NCBI GenBank assembly: GCA_963663495.1 | Contig: OY760427.1 | Location: forward strand, 62,001-126,000 | DNA: 64,000 bases | Source of the DNA: G963663495 sp963663495 | Lineage (GTDB): Bacteria; Bacteroidota; Rhodothermia; Rhodothermales; Bin80 | Reading direction: 5' to 3' | In this document: one piece after another, positions 9,667 through 17,399 of the stretch | How positions within the stretch are numbered: position 1 is the stretch's first letter | Layout: every line of letters begins with the position of its first letter | Notes under the pieces: model-generated | Seen by the model: the letters and a program-made list of their open reading frames with translations, nothing else | What the model was told of the DNA's origin: nothing | Databases searched by the model: none | Position numbers and translations under genes: made by a program

Positions 9667-9932
9667 TCTGCGTCGGCGCTGGCAGACTCCGTTTTTTCTG
9701 CCTTTTCTTTGGCTTCCGGCTTCTTGGGTTCCTTGGCTTTCTCCGGATCGGGTTTTGATACGTAGTCAGTCTGGTAGAACCCGGTGCCCTTGAATATCAG
9801 CCCTGTGCCGCCGGTGATTACGCGATGTACGTCTTGGCCTGTTGTTGGGCATTGATCCAAGGGGGCGGATGTAATGCGCTGCCGGATTTCGAAGGTCGAA
9901 CCGTCAGCGCGTCGATAAACGTAGGTGGGCAT
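9663..9932 (-). CDS. FmdB-family small protein with a degenerate zinc ribbon
   Basis: 89 residues, convergent with tpiA. The N-terminus MPTYVYRRADGSTFEIRQ follows the FmdB/YHS-like pattern (usually MPxYEYxCxxCGxxFE), but the first CxxC is replaced by RADG. Only one Cys of the second pair remains (CPTTGQ). GGTGLIFKGTGFYQTDY matches the family tail, followed by a Lys/Glu-rich, probably unstructured end. Zinc binding by four Cys is therefore impossible. Proposed roles in the family are regulatory and poorly established; none is assigned here. Confidence 0.8.
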   Translation of the reverse strand: MPTYVYRRADGSTFEIRQRITSAPLDQCPTTGQDVHRVITGGTGLIFKGTGFYQTDYVSKPDPEKAKEPKKPEAKEKAEKTESASADAD

Positions 9933-9974
9933 GGTGTGCAGTTGGGGAGACGGCGCTATAAGGCTGTAGTCCGC

Positions 9975-11204
9975 CTAGTGTTCCTTTGCGAAATCCACCG
10001 GATCCCAATCGTGTTGGACACCGACGAGCGAGGCGTACACCACTTCGGCAATCGCGGGGCGAATGATGGTATACGCATAATTCCGCCGTGTGGGGTAGAC
10101 TCGGTTGGTGAGGATGACAACCCAAGTGTCGGAATCGGGATCAATCCAAATGGATGTGCCTGTAAATCCTGTGTGGCCGTAGCTATGGGGGCCGAACAGC
10201 TGCCCGGCGCTTGAAGGCTTGTCGAGTGACTTGGTATCCCAGCCCAGCGCACGGGTAGATAGGGATTTGTCCTGCACAGCTGTAAATGTCTGAATAGTGG
10301 CGGCGTCAAGGAATCGCTCGCCTTCAAGGATGCCTTCCTGCGACATCATCCGGGCGAATCTGGACAGGTCATATGCGGTGGAAAAAAGGCCCGCGTGCCC
10401 TGATACGCCACCTAGGATCCACGCGTTCTCATCGTGCACTTCACCTTGGACGAGTCTGTTCCGGAAGGACATATCCCATTCAGTAGGCACAACATCAGGG
10501 TCTCGTTTACCGGTGCCGCGAAAACCCGTGGCGTACATGCCCAGCGGTTCGAAGATGTGCTCCCTGGTAAAATCGTCAAAGGCCATCCCTGCGATTTTCT
10601 CAATCACCAATGCGAGCGTAATCATGCCAAAATCGCTGTAGGTATACTTATCACCGGGTAGTGAGCGCAAGGGGCCCGTAAAGATAGAGTCCAGTATCGC
10701 CGCCCTAGTTCGTTTGCCTTCCCGATAGAACGTGATATAGGCTTCCAGTCCACTGGTATGGGTCAGGAGGTGACGGATGGTGATATCCCTTTTGTCCGGT
10801 ACATCAAACGCATCCAAGTAAGTACTGACAGAAGCGTTGAGATCCAGCTTGTCGTTTTCATACAACAGCATCGCGGCGGCGGTCGTGGCAATAACTTTGG
10901 TTAGAGAGGCCAGCCCGAACGGTGTATCTTCAGTCACCGGGCGCGGGGAGTCGTAGGTAAAGGTACCGTATCCATCCAGTACCTCCACTGTCCCTCTACG
11001 TCCGGCGGCGACGGCCGCTGCCGGGAACCAGCGCGCGTCTACGGCCATGTTTATGAGGTCGTCAACGGTTTCAAGGCTTGCGCCCGCGAAACGTGATGAT
11101 AAGAATTCGTCTCGCACGCTCTCTACGGACCGTATTTGGCAGACGCTGCTTTCGGCAGCGGCGCAGGCGAGTACGATCAATGTGAAGCGATAGCATGTCA
11201 TCAT
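9975..11204 (-). CDS. secreted serine beta-lactamase-fold hydrolase
   Basis: 409 residues with an N-terminal signal peptide (hydrophobic residues 6-17). It has the penicillin-binding/class C fold motifs: SLTK at about residues 100-103 (nucleophile Ser and Lys), YSD near 190 in the YxN position, and GHTGFTG near the C-terminus in the KTG position. HLLTHTSGL and EPLGMYATGF are typical of the beta-lactamase-related (Pfam Beta-lactamase) group, which includes esterases and peptidases as well as AmpC. It should act outside the cytoplasm, but the substrate cannot be read and resistance is not implied. It is divergent from the ferredoxin gene. Confidence 0.88.
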   Translation of the reverse strand: MMTCYRFTLIVLACAAAESSVCQIRSVESVRDEFLSSRFAGASLETVDDLINMAVDARWFPAAAVAAGRRGTVEVLDGYGTFTYDSPRPVTEDTPFGLASLTKVIATTAAAMLLYENDKLDLNASVSTYLDAFDVPDKRDITIRHLLTHTSGLEAYITFYREGKRTRAAILDSIFTGPLRSLPGDKYTYSDFGMITLALVIEKIAGMAFDDFTREHIFEPLGMYATGFRGTGKRDPDVVPTEWDMSFRNRLVQGEVHDENAWILGGVSGHAGLFSTAYDLSRFARMMSQEGILEGERFLDAATIQTFTAVQDKSLSTRALGWDTKSLDKPSSAGQLFGPHSYGHTGFTGTSIWIDPDSDTWVVILTNRVYPTRRNYAYTIIRPAIAEVVYASLVGVQHDWDPVDFAKEH

Positions 11205-11246
11205 ATGGCACCGTTGATACGATTATGCGTAACAGCAGCAAAGTTA

Positions 11247-11630
11247 ATGGAAACCGAACTAGGGATGCCTAAAATTACAGTAGAGGGATTCGATTCAATT
11301 GATGTTGCCGAGGGGAAGCGATTAGTGGTTGGGTTGGCAGAGGCGGGGGTTGATATCGGGCACCGCTGCGGTGGGTATGCGCGGTGTACTACATGCCGCG
11401 TGCGTGTGTACGAGGGAGAGCCTGATGTAATGACGATGGCTGAGCTTGAAAAGCTTCGTGGCGCCGGCCACCTGGGCAAGATTCGCCTCGCGTGCCAGAT
11501 AATTGTTGAGGGGGATATGACGGTGGAGCCGCTTATGCGTGTATCCTCAATGGGTTGGTCGGATCCCGGCCCTCTTCCAGAGGAGACGGTTACTCCAGAA
11601 CCGGAATGGACCCCGGTACCGGAGGTTTAG
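11247..11630 (+). CDS. 2Fe-2S ferredoxin
   Basis: Small electron carrier. The core from MPKITVEGFDSIDVAEG on is a plant/adrenodoxin-type ferredoxin, with three clustered ligands in HRCGGYARCTTC and the fourth in IRLACQ, giving the C-x5-C-x2-C-x~35-C spacing of a 2Fe-2S site. A ~30-residue Pro/Glu-rich tail follows. The frame stays open back to 11136 inside the divergent hydrolase gene; I chose ATG 11247, with ATG 11265 equally possible, since upstream residues are not family-like. The redox partner is not identifiable here. Confidence 0.88.
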   Translation: METELGMPKITVEGFDSIDVAEGKRLVVGLAEAGVDIGHRCGGYARCTTCRVRVYEGEPDVMTMAELEKLRGAGHLGKIRLACQIIVEGDMTVEPLMRVSSMGWSDPGPLPEETVTPEPEWTPVPEV

Positions 11631-11643
11631 GGGTACCGGAAGT

Positions 11644-12750
11644 TCAGGTGGAGCGCACTGCCAGCTGCCCGCACGCGGCGTCAATGTCCGTGCCGCGGCT
11701 TTGCCTTACGGTGACGGTAACTCTCTGGCGTACCAATTCGCGGATGAAAGCATTGAGCTTATCGTCTGGCGTGCGCGTATAAGGGAGTCCCTTGACGGGG
11801 TTGTACTGAATCAGGTTGACTTTGCTATGGATACGATGGCAGAGTGCTGCAAGGGCTTTGGCATCGTCCAAGGTATCGTTGAAGTCCCGAAACAGGCAAT
11901 ACTCAAAGGTGACAGGATTCCGGGTTATGGCGGTGTAGTGGACGAGGGCATCCCGCAGAGCGGTCAGGCTTGTGGCCCGGGACCGTACAGCGGGCATGAT
12001 GGCATCCCGCTTATCCTGGAACGGGGCATGAAGTGAGACCGCGAGGTTTACGCGCGGACTGTCGTCTGCCAACTCCCGAATTCTGCGAGCAAGTCCCACG
12101 GTGGAAACTGTGATGCGTCTCAAGGCTAACCCGAACGAATCGGGCCGGTTCAGCAGGTCCAAGCTCAGGACCACGTTTCGGTAGTTGAGCAGGGGTTCGC
12201 CCATGCCCATATACACGACGTTGGTTACCCGTTGTTTGTAGCGCTTAAGGGCAAGGTCGTTCAGGATACGTACCTGGTCGACTATGGCGCCGGCAGTCAG
12301 GTTTTCGCTGAAGCCCATGAGGCCCGTTGCACAGAAGGAGCATGCCATGGCGCACCCCACCTGGCTGGATACGCAGATCGTCACACGCCGGACATTGCCC
12401 GCGTCGTCAAAATCAGGGATTAGCACCGACTCCACCGTGCGGCCGGAGGGCAGCGTGAGTAGCATCTTCACCGTACCGTCGGTGGAGGTTCGGGTGACAG
12501 AGCAGGTCAGTATTCCGATACATGCGGCGCGGCGCAACCGATGGCGAAAGCGCAGTGGGAGGTTGTTCATTTCCTCAAAGGACGAGGCGCCTCGTCCGTG
12601 GACCCACTGAAGCAACTGCCTTCCACGATACCTTTCCTCGCCGAGTGAAATGGCCAGCGCTTCCAAATCTGACTGGCCAAGCCCCTTCAAGTCCACGAGG
12701 TTTCGGTGCTGCGCTGCAGTAATCTCTTTCGTTTCGTTGCTTCGCTTCAT
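11644..12750 (-). CDS. rlmN: dual-specificity 23S rRNA/tRNA adenine-C2 methyltransferase
   Basis: Radical-SAM enzyme methylating C2 of 23S rRNA A2503 and tRNA A37. 368 residues: N-terminal helical domain (YRGRQLLQWVHGRG), then the radical-SAM cluster motif CAMACSFCATG (CxxxCxxC), GMGEPLLNY, SLHAPF, LIQYNPV, and near the end DIDAACGQL carrying the Cys that forms the protein-RNA intermediate; the other catalytic Cys lies in the N-terminal half of the radical-SAM domain. All essential residues are visible. Its stop lies 13 bp from the ferredoxin stop, convergent. The start is divergent from the small secreted protein at 12798. Confidence 0.96.
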   Translation of the reverse strand: MKRSNETKEITAAQHRNLVDLKGLGQSDLEALAISLGEERYRGRQLLQWVHGRGASSFEEMNNLPLRFRHRLRRAACIGILTCSVTRTSTDGTVKMLLTLPSGRTVESVLIPDFDDAGNVRRVTICVSSQVGCAMACSFCATGLMGFSENLTAGAIVDQVRILNDLALKRYKQRVTNVVYMGMGEPLLNYRNVVLSLDLLNRPDSFGLALRRITVSTVGLARRIRELADDSPRVNLAVSLHAPFQDKRDAIMPAVRSRATSLTALRDALVHYTAITRNPVTFEYCLFRDFNDTLDDAKALAALCHRIHSKVNLIQYNPVKGLPYTRTPDDKLNAFIRELVRQRVTVTVRQSRGTDIDAACGQLAVRST

Positions 12751-12797
12751 ACATTGCTCTTATAATGAGGTCATCGCTCCTTTCAAACCGCTCTGTT

Positions 12798-13214
12798 ATG
12801 CATAAATCGTTATTCCTTTCCGTGTGTCTTTCTCTTCCCATGGCAGTGCCCACTTTGGCACAAAAGCCGGCAAACATTCTGGAAGGCAGTTGGAGGATGG
12901 TGTCTCAGCGGGAGGTGTACCCTGACACCGTCAATGTTACTGTCAACCCTCCGCCGTCTATCAAGATTCTAAACTCCACTCACTTTTCCTGGGGGTATCA
13001 GTCGGATGATGGTGAAGAGGTGATAGCTGGTGGGGGGCGCTATACATTTGAGGGGGATAGCCTCTATACGGAGTTTCTGGAATACCATGTTTCTCCGGTT
13101 TATGTAGGACTTGCGCTGGAGTTTTCCGCCAGCATAGTAGGCGATTTGTGGTATCACGTCGGCGAGTTTCCGAGTGGTTTTCGCTTGGAAGAAGTGTGGA
13201 GGCGCATTGAGTAG
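12798..13214 (+). CDS. small secreted lipocalin-like protein of unknown function
   Basis: The chosen ATG gives 138 residues starting MHKSLFLSVCLSLPMAVPTLAQ, a clear signal peptide; the frame from 12765 would put charged residues before it. The mature part begins with EGSWRMVSQREVYPD, the GxW pattern typical of lipocalin-like beta-barrel domains in Bacteroidota (DUF4488-type), and is rich in beta-strand patterns (FSWGYQSDDG, GGGRYTFEGDSLYTEF). I recognise the general fold only. It is the last ordinary gene before the mobile island and may have lost downstream neighbours to it. Confidence 0.65.
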   Translation: MHKSLFLSVCLSLPMAVPTLAQKPANILEGSWRMVSQREVYPDTVNVTVNPPPSIKILNSTHFSWGYQSDDGEEVIAGGGRYTFEGDSLYTEFLEYHVSPVYVGLALEFSASIVGDLWYHVGEFPSGFRLEEVWRRIE

Positions 13215-13312
13215 TACAATCGGTTTTGTATTCCACGATAGGGTGCTTATACCTTGCGGGTGAATAGCCCGCTCGTTTCTCCAGTTGGTAGCGGTCATGG
13301 GTATGCATGGAG

Positions 13313-13580
13313 ACAACAGCACACGCTTCAGCAAAGATCAGAAGCTCTCTGCGCCATTGGTGTGGACCTGCTCACGAACGTATTCGCCAACAGAGTGACG
13401 TACGTAGGCGTGGTTGTTGCGGCCCCGGTATGCTGGCGAGCCATCCGTATAGACCTCGGTGTCTTCCGAGACATGGGTATCCACAAACGCATTGAGCGTT
13501 TGCCCGTCTGTATTTTCTACTACCTGGGCAGAAATGCTATCGGTGACACGATCACGGACTCCTACAACGGCTTTCTTACC
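13313..13580 (-). pseudogene. inverted internal fragment of an IS1595-type transposase
   Basis: Plus-strand sequence here is nearly the reverse complement of about 14330-14600 inside the transposase of the next element, reading minus as the VDTHVSEDTEV / RGRNNHAYV / NSISAQVVEN part. Both termini of the gene are missing and one serine is altered to give a stop-like change, so this is a dead fragment. With the 13879-14749 copy it forms a ~270-bp inverted repeat separated by ~0.75 kb. Confidence 0.8.
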
Positions 13581-13656
13581 GTATCCGTCCGGTGAAGTAC
13601 ATTATAAACGAGGGCATTTACTCTCTCAATTAGAGTAAGTTAGACCGCGATCCGAA

Positions 13657-13664
13657 GGTTAAAT
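13657..13664. repeat. 8-bp target duplication TTAAATAG, left copy
   Basis: TTAAATAG lies directly before the GGGAGTTATAT terminus at 13665. The same 8 bases follow the opposite terminus at 17378-17385. Eight bp is the duplication length known for the IS1595 family. Confidence 0.88.
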
Positions 13665-13878
13665 AGGGGAGTTATATAGCTGACTTCCCACGCGTTAAAT
13701 TGTTGAAATAATTGCAGTTTGGTCGCGATTAGCGGGAACCGACTATACCGAAAATGGGCACCATCCCGTGATAGATTGATGACCTAACTAAATGCCTTCA
13801 AAGAACAGAAACAACAGAAACACCAATGGCCCTGGACGGGCTGATCGTGAAGGAGTGTCCTTGATCAAGCTAACCAAA

Positions 13879-14749
13879 ATGTTTCCAGACGACCCATCAG
13901 CCGAAGCATGGTTCGCAATGAAGCGTTGGGGGCGACACTCCTGTTTGCCCGCACTGTGCGTCTAAGAACGTACAGTCTGGCGCCAAACATCCTAGCATGC
14001 CTTATCGTTGCCGTAGTTGCCGTAAACGATTCAGTGTCCGCATAGGGACTGTAATGCAGGACTCCAAACTGGGATACCAGGTATGGGCATTAGCCATTTA
14101 CATCATGACTACCAGTATCAAGGGCGTATCCAGCATGAAGCTGCATCGTGACCTTGGCATAACCCAGACGACAGCGTGGCATCTGGCCCACCGTATTCGA
14201 CAATCATGGAATGGAGAGCATGCACTATTTGCCGGTCCGGTAGAGGTTGACGAAGCCTACTTCGGTGGCAAGGAAAAGAACAAGCACGCCAGCAAGAAGC
14301 TGAAAGCAGGCCGTGGGCCAGTAGGTAAGAAAGCCGTTGTAGGAGTCCGTGATCGTGTCACCAATAGCATTTCTGCCCAGGTAGTAGAAAACATAGACGG
14401 ACAGACGCTCAATGCGTTTGTGGATACCCATGTCTCGGAAGACACCGAGGTCTATACGGATGGCACGTCAGCATACCGGGGCCGCAACAACCACGCCTAC
14501 GTACGTCACTCTGTTGGCGAATACGTTCGTGAGCAGGTCCATACCAATGGCGTAGAGAGCTTCTGGTCTTTGCTGAAGCGTGGGTACTACGGAACGTACC
14601 ACCACATGAGCAAGAAACACCTACAGCGGTACGTGAACGAATTTGCAGGGCGACACAATGCACGCGACTACGACACAGCGGAGCAAATGACAATAATTGC
14701 TCAAGGACTGGTCGGTAAACGGCTCATGTACAAATCCCTCATTTCATAG
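13879..14749 (+). pseudogene. IS1595/ISXO2-family DDE transposase, one frameshift
   Basis: From ATG 13879 the frame gives MFPDDPSAEAWFAMKRWG and then breaks; dropping one G from the GGGGG run near 13929-13933 restores an N-terminal zinc ribbon (VCPHCASKNV ... YRCRSC) that continues into the long frame from 13997. The rest is intact: VDEAYFGGKE (D and E/Y of the ISXO2 motif), YTDGTSAYRG, then NGVESFWSLLKRGYYG and FAGRHNARDYDT. A single homopolymer change disables it, unless translation slips there. It is probably the former mobiliser of the TnpB units that share its ends. Confidence 0.85.
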
Positions 14750-14756
14750 CCAAACG

Positions 14757-14998
14757 TAAGCGGTAACGTATCAAGCCATCCGTACTCATGCGCATTCCGG
14801 GCATCGGTCAGCTACAATTGCTTGCTCGTGGACGGAGAACGGAGACGAACGGGCCGCGCAATACTGCGCCTGCAAGGCTTCCCCGACAGCTACGAGATTG
14901 ACAGTCCGATAACGACCGTCAGACGGCTTACTGGCAACGCCGTACCCATTCCGGTGGTCAGGGCCGTTATGCGCCAGCTTTTCCATGTCTGTGCTTGA
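14757..14998 (+). pseudogene. C-terminal fragment of a C5-cytosine DNA methyltransferase
   Basis: Starting 8 nt after the transposase stop, one frame reads RRRTGRAILRLQGFPDSYEI, followed by VRRLTGNAVPIPVVRAV and a TGA at 14996. These are motifs IX-X of Dcm-type cytosine methyltransferases (LQGFPD and GNAVP). The catalytic PCQ and ENV motifs are absent, so it is an inactive tail of about 80 residues. It is a passenger inside the IS1595-type unit; carriage of passenger genes is known for this IS family. Confidence 0.8.
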
Positions 14999-15238
14999 TG
15001 GCCCGCGTCTCATGGGTTCGTCCGGTGCGCTTCGTGGCCCGTACCGGGGTCCGCCCAGTACTTCCGCATTGTCAAGAGCGTCCCGATATAAGCCAAGGAA
15101 TCGGTCCTGAAGTTGATCGACTGTCGTGAAAACTGGATCGCAATGTATGCAGCCTCCTACTCTAAGCAGATATCCGCCATGAAATCATTTCGGTATTCTG
15201 CCCCAATGGATTAGTGCTACTCTATAGCCTATGACACC
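14999..15238. other. unassigned stretch inside the IS1595-type unit
   Basis: No gene is convincing here. A plus frame of about 40 codons ending at the TAG near 15214 (ending MKSFRYSAPMD) is open but resembles nothing I know. This is probably eroded passenger DNA between the methyltransferase tail and the small gene. Confidence 0.4.
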
Positions 15239-15403
15239 ATGAGCATAGATAAATCCCCGAAGCCCGGTAACAAGATTCAGGAAACGAAACGCCCCGGCCG
15301 CCCCGTAACAAACGACATTCTCAATATCCAACAATCCATCCCTACCATACCGGAAGAACTGGCGAAAGCCATCCTGTCCGCACCACCAAAGCACAAAAAG
15401 TAA
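15239..15403 (+). CDS. 54-residue small protein, repeated as 3' relics in the TnpB units
   Basis: ATG 15239 to TAA 15401: a basic N-terminal half (MSIDKSPKPGNK, then KRPGRPVTND) and an acidic-then-aliphatic C-terminal half (IPEELAKAILSAPPKHKK). GRP-type hooks followed by an LAKAIL-PPK ending recall widespread uncharacterised small proteins of marine bacteria. The last ~17 codons recur next to the left ends at about 15950-16010 (minus) and 57170-57224 (plus, ending LAKAILSAPPKHNK). Thus the gene's 3' end forms part of the subterminal sequence of these elements. Function is unknown; a DNA-binding accessory of the element is one guess. There is no strong Shine-Dalgarno. Confidence 0.5.
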   Translation: MSIDKSPKPGNKIQETKRPGRPVTNDILNIQQSIPTIPEELAKAILSAPPKHKK

Positions 15404-15409
15404 CGCCCG

Positions 15410-15436
15410 CGAAAACGCGTGGCACTCAGCCATATA
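15410..15436. repeat. IS1595-type right terminal repeat of unit 1
   Basis: Reads CGCGTGGCACTCAGCCATAT and ends ACTCCC; it is the reverse complement of the left end at 15912-15938 with one mismatch. The similarity extends about 65 bp further inward through the small-gene 3' end. Confidence 0.85.
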
Positions 15437-15911
15437 ACTCCCAAATGCATGCAGAGGAGCAGTCATTTCCGATACTTCGGAGAAAATATCAGAAGACCGG
15501 TGCGCCTCGGCGATCTCGGCGTCCGTCAATCCCTCAATGATCTGCATCGGTGCGGCAGCACGCATCGCCCGGTCAAGCGGGTCCCTTAGGAAAAGGCTAC
15601 TATGTTCGTTTGTCCTCTGCACAGCGCGAGCCACCCACTCGCCGAACAGGCTGTCGCCGCATCGGAGATGATGATCAAGAAAGCTTAGCGGAGCGCCGAC
15701 GGTGAAGGTGTGGAGCCAAAGCGACACCTTGGCCAGCTCTACCGCCATTGGGATCTTATCAACACCGTAGACGCACCGCTTGAGCACCATGCGACGGATA
15801 ATGTGCTGATCGTCAAGCTGATCCGTATTGTATGCCCGGCCCTTGTCCTCCGCGTTACCAATGATCTTATTGCGGATAGCGTCAATCCTCTCTGCAAGCG
15901 GAGAAATATAT
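15437..15911 (-). pseudogene. captured slice of an Eco57I-like N6-adenine methyltransferase gene
   Basis: Minus frame across the segment between the two outward-facing element ends: IRNKIIGNAEDKGRAYNTD, then RCVYGVDKIPMAVELAKVSL, HLRCGDSLFGEWV. The GVDxxPMAVELAK...SLW stretch and (R)CGDSL are characteristic of the large Eco57I/PglX-like N6-adenine methylases. Both sides stop exactly at element termini, so only about 155 residues remain, without the catalytic NPPY or the SAM-binding start. The frame continues minus into terminal-repeat sequence, which is not part of the gene. Confidence 0.8.
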
Positions 15912-15938
15912 GGGAGTTATATGGCTGAATGCCACGCG
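15912..15938. repeat. IS1595-type left terminal repeat of TnpB unit 1
   Basis: GGGAGTTATATGGCTGAATG followed by CCACGCG. The same end, reading inward on the minus strand, closes the second TnpB unit at 57265. The following ~190 bp up to the tnpB start hold a relic of the small-gene 3' end and a copy of the left subterminal sequence seen near 13700-13740 (GCGGGAACCGA and AAATAATTGCA). Confidence 0.85.
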
Positions 15939-16121
15939 TTTTCGCAGGAGTTACTTATTGTGTTATTGTGCTTTGGTGGTGCAGACAGGATGGCTTTCGC
16001 CAGTTGTTCATAATCGGTTCCCGCTTTTCACGAAGAAACTGCAATTATTTCAAATAACCCAACACGTGGGTACGCATGGAATATAATTATCATATATTAG
16101 GGAGTTGTATATCACAGTGCC

Positions 16122-17372
16122 ATGCCCGAAACGGTTAGTGCATACCGCAATATCACATACAGGCTGTTGCCCGGAAGTCGAAGTAACGCCAAGCAACTTG
16201 CTGGATTAGCGGGTGCGTGTAGGTTTGTGTGGAATGCCATCCTCGCAGAGCAGAGCGAGGCCTACAAGAAAGCGAAAGAGGCTGGAGAGAAGCCGCCCTC
16301 GGTAAGCTTCTACTCGCTGGGGAAGCGGTTCACGGCACTGCGCCGTACGGTCGAGTGGCTACCTGAATACTCCTTTGGTGTCGTTAGATACACATTGAAA
16401 TATCAGGCGGACGCATGGAAGGCATTCTTCAAGGAAGGTAAGAGAAGACCGAGATTCCATTCCAGACGTGGTAGTACGCCTTCGTTCACGATCCCGGATA
16501 ACGTAAGGGTTCGGGATGGCAAGCTGTATATCCCGAAAGTGGGATATATGGCGCTCCGCAGGCGGGGAGGCAACCCGTACCCTGATGGTATACCCATCAA
16601 AGCCACTGTAAAGAAGAACGCCGGCAAATGGTATGCTGTCATCTGCTACAAGATTGAGGCACCTGTAATAGAGGATACCGGCAGTGCTGTAGGCATTGAC
16701 CGTAATTGCGGGCAGATCGCTATGGTCTCCACAGAGGGCGATACAAGCATTATCAGACAACCGGATACCAAGCGTCTTGATGCCAAGTTGAAGCGGCATC
16801 AGCGAAGACTGGCGAGACAGAAGAAAGGCTCCAACCGTCGTAACAGGCGGAAGCATAGAATCGCCCGCATACAGCGCAAGCGTGCTAACGTCCTCAAGAA
16901 TGCGAACCACCAGGTAAGTCGCAGTATTGCCAATTGCTCCTCAACGGTGATACTGGAGGACCTAAAGATCAAAGCGATGACACATTCAGCTAAGGGGACG
17001 ATGGAGAGCTTTGGCACAAACGTCAGACAGAAGTCTGGCCTCAACCGTGGAATACTGCGAACAGGTTGGGGCCAGCTGGAACAGATGCTGGGCTATAAGT
17101 GCCGCAAGGTGATAAAGGTTACCGCTGCCTATACCAGTCAGCGGTGTTCTGTGTGTGGACACACAGAAGCGAGTAACCGTAAGACGCGGAGCAAATTCAC
17201 GTGTATGTCCTGTGGACATGCGGATCATGCAGACCTGAATGCGGCTGCAAACATACTGGCCTCCGGGATTGGGGCTTCTGCACGGCGAGGGGCGTTCGGG
17301 TTACCGACCCCTATGACCCGTGAAATTGATACTAGTGCCTCACTGTGTACAGTTGGTCACTCACGTATATAA
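16122..17372 (+). CDS. tnpB: TnpB RuvC-like RNA-guided nuclease, full length
   Basis: 416 residues, a usual TnpB length and apparently intact. N-terminal helix-turn-helix and wedge-like part (AGACRFVWNAILAEQ), then RuvC I with Asp193 (VGIDRN), a basic bridge helix (~225-255), RuvC II with Glu279 (VILEDLKI), a zinc ribbon with Cys342/345/361/364 (RCSVCGH ... FTCMSCGH), and RuvC III with Asp371 (ADLNAAANIL). All three catalytic acids and four zinc ligands are present. TnpB proteins use an omega-RNA from the element's right end to cleave DNA. Here the stop lies only 5 nt from the element's right end, so such an RNA would have to overlap the coding 3' end. No TnpA (Y1) or serine recombinase is adjacent; the only nearby transposase is IS1595-type. 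Confidence 0.93.
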   Translation: MPETVSAYRNITYRLLPGSRSNAKQLAGLAGACRFVWNAILAEQSEAYKKAKEAGEKPPSVSFYSLGKRFTALRRTVEWLPEYSFGVVRYTLKYQADAWKAFFKEGKRRPRFHSRRGSTPSFTIPDNVRVRDGKLYIPKVGYMALRRRGGNPYPDGIPIKATVKKNAGKWYAVICYKIEAPVIEDTGSAVGIDRNCGQIAMVSTEGDTSIIRQPDTKRLDAKLKRHQRRLARQKKGSNRRNRRKHRIARIQRKRANVLKNANHQVSRSIANCSSTVILEDLKIKAMTHSAKGTMESFGTNVRQKSGLNRGILRTGWGQLEQMLGYKCRKVIKVTAAYTSQRCSVCGHTEASNRKTRSKFTCMSCGHADHADLNAAANILASGIGASARRGAFGLPTPMTREIDTSASLCTVGHSRI

Positions 17373-17377
17373 TTCCC
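17355..17377. repeat. right terminal repeat of TnpB unit 1
   Basis: Ends TCACTCACGTATATAATTCCC; on the minus strand this reads GGGAATTATATACGTGAGTG, matching GGGAGTTATATGGCTGAGTG of the other ends at about 15 of 20 positions. The last codons and stop of tnpB lie within it. Confidence 0.82.
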
Positions 17378-17385
17378 TTAAATAG
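17378..17385. repeat. 8-bp target duplication TTAAATAG, right copy
   Basis: Matches 13657-13664 exactly, enclosing the whole compound element. Confidence 0.88.
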
Positions 17386-17399
17386 GCTGGCGGTTGGGC

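Larger units (their letters stand above)
13665..17377. mobile_element. compound IS1595-type transposon: transposase unit + captured methylase slice + TnpB unit
   Basis: The outer ends are GGGAGTTATATAGCTGA (13665) and, reading inward from 17377 on the minus strand, GGGAATTATATACGTGAGTG. They are flanked by TTAAATAG on both sides, so the 3,713 bp moved as one unit. Two internal ends point outward into a 475-bp host-like segment: the right end of unit 1 at 15410-15436 and the left end of unit 2 at 15912-15938, which are near-perfect inverted copies of each other over about 90 bp. Unit 1 (13665-15436) holds the IS1595-type transposase, a C5-methyltransferase tail and a 54-codon small gene; unit 2 (15912-17377) holds TnpB. 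Confidence 0.82.
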
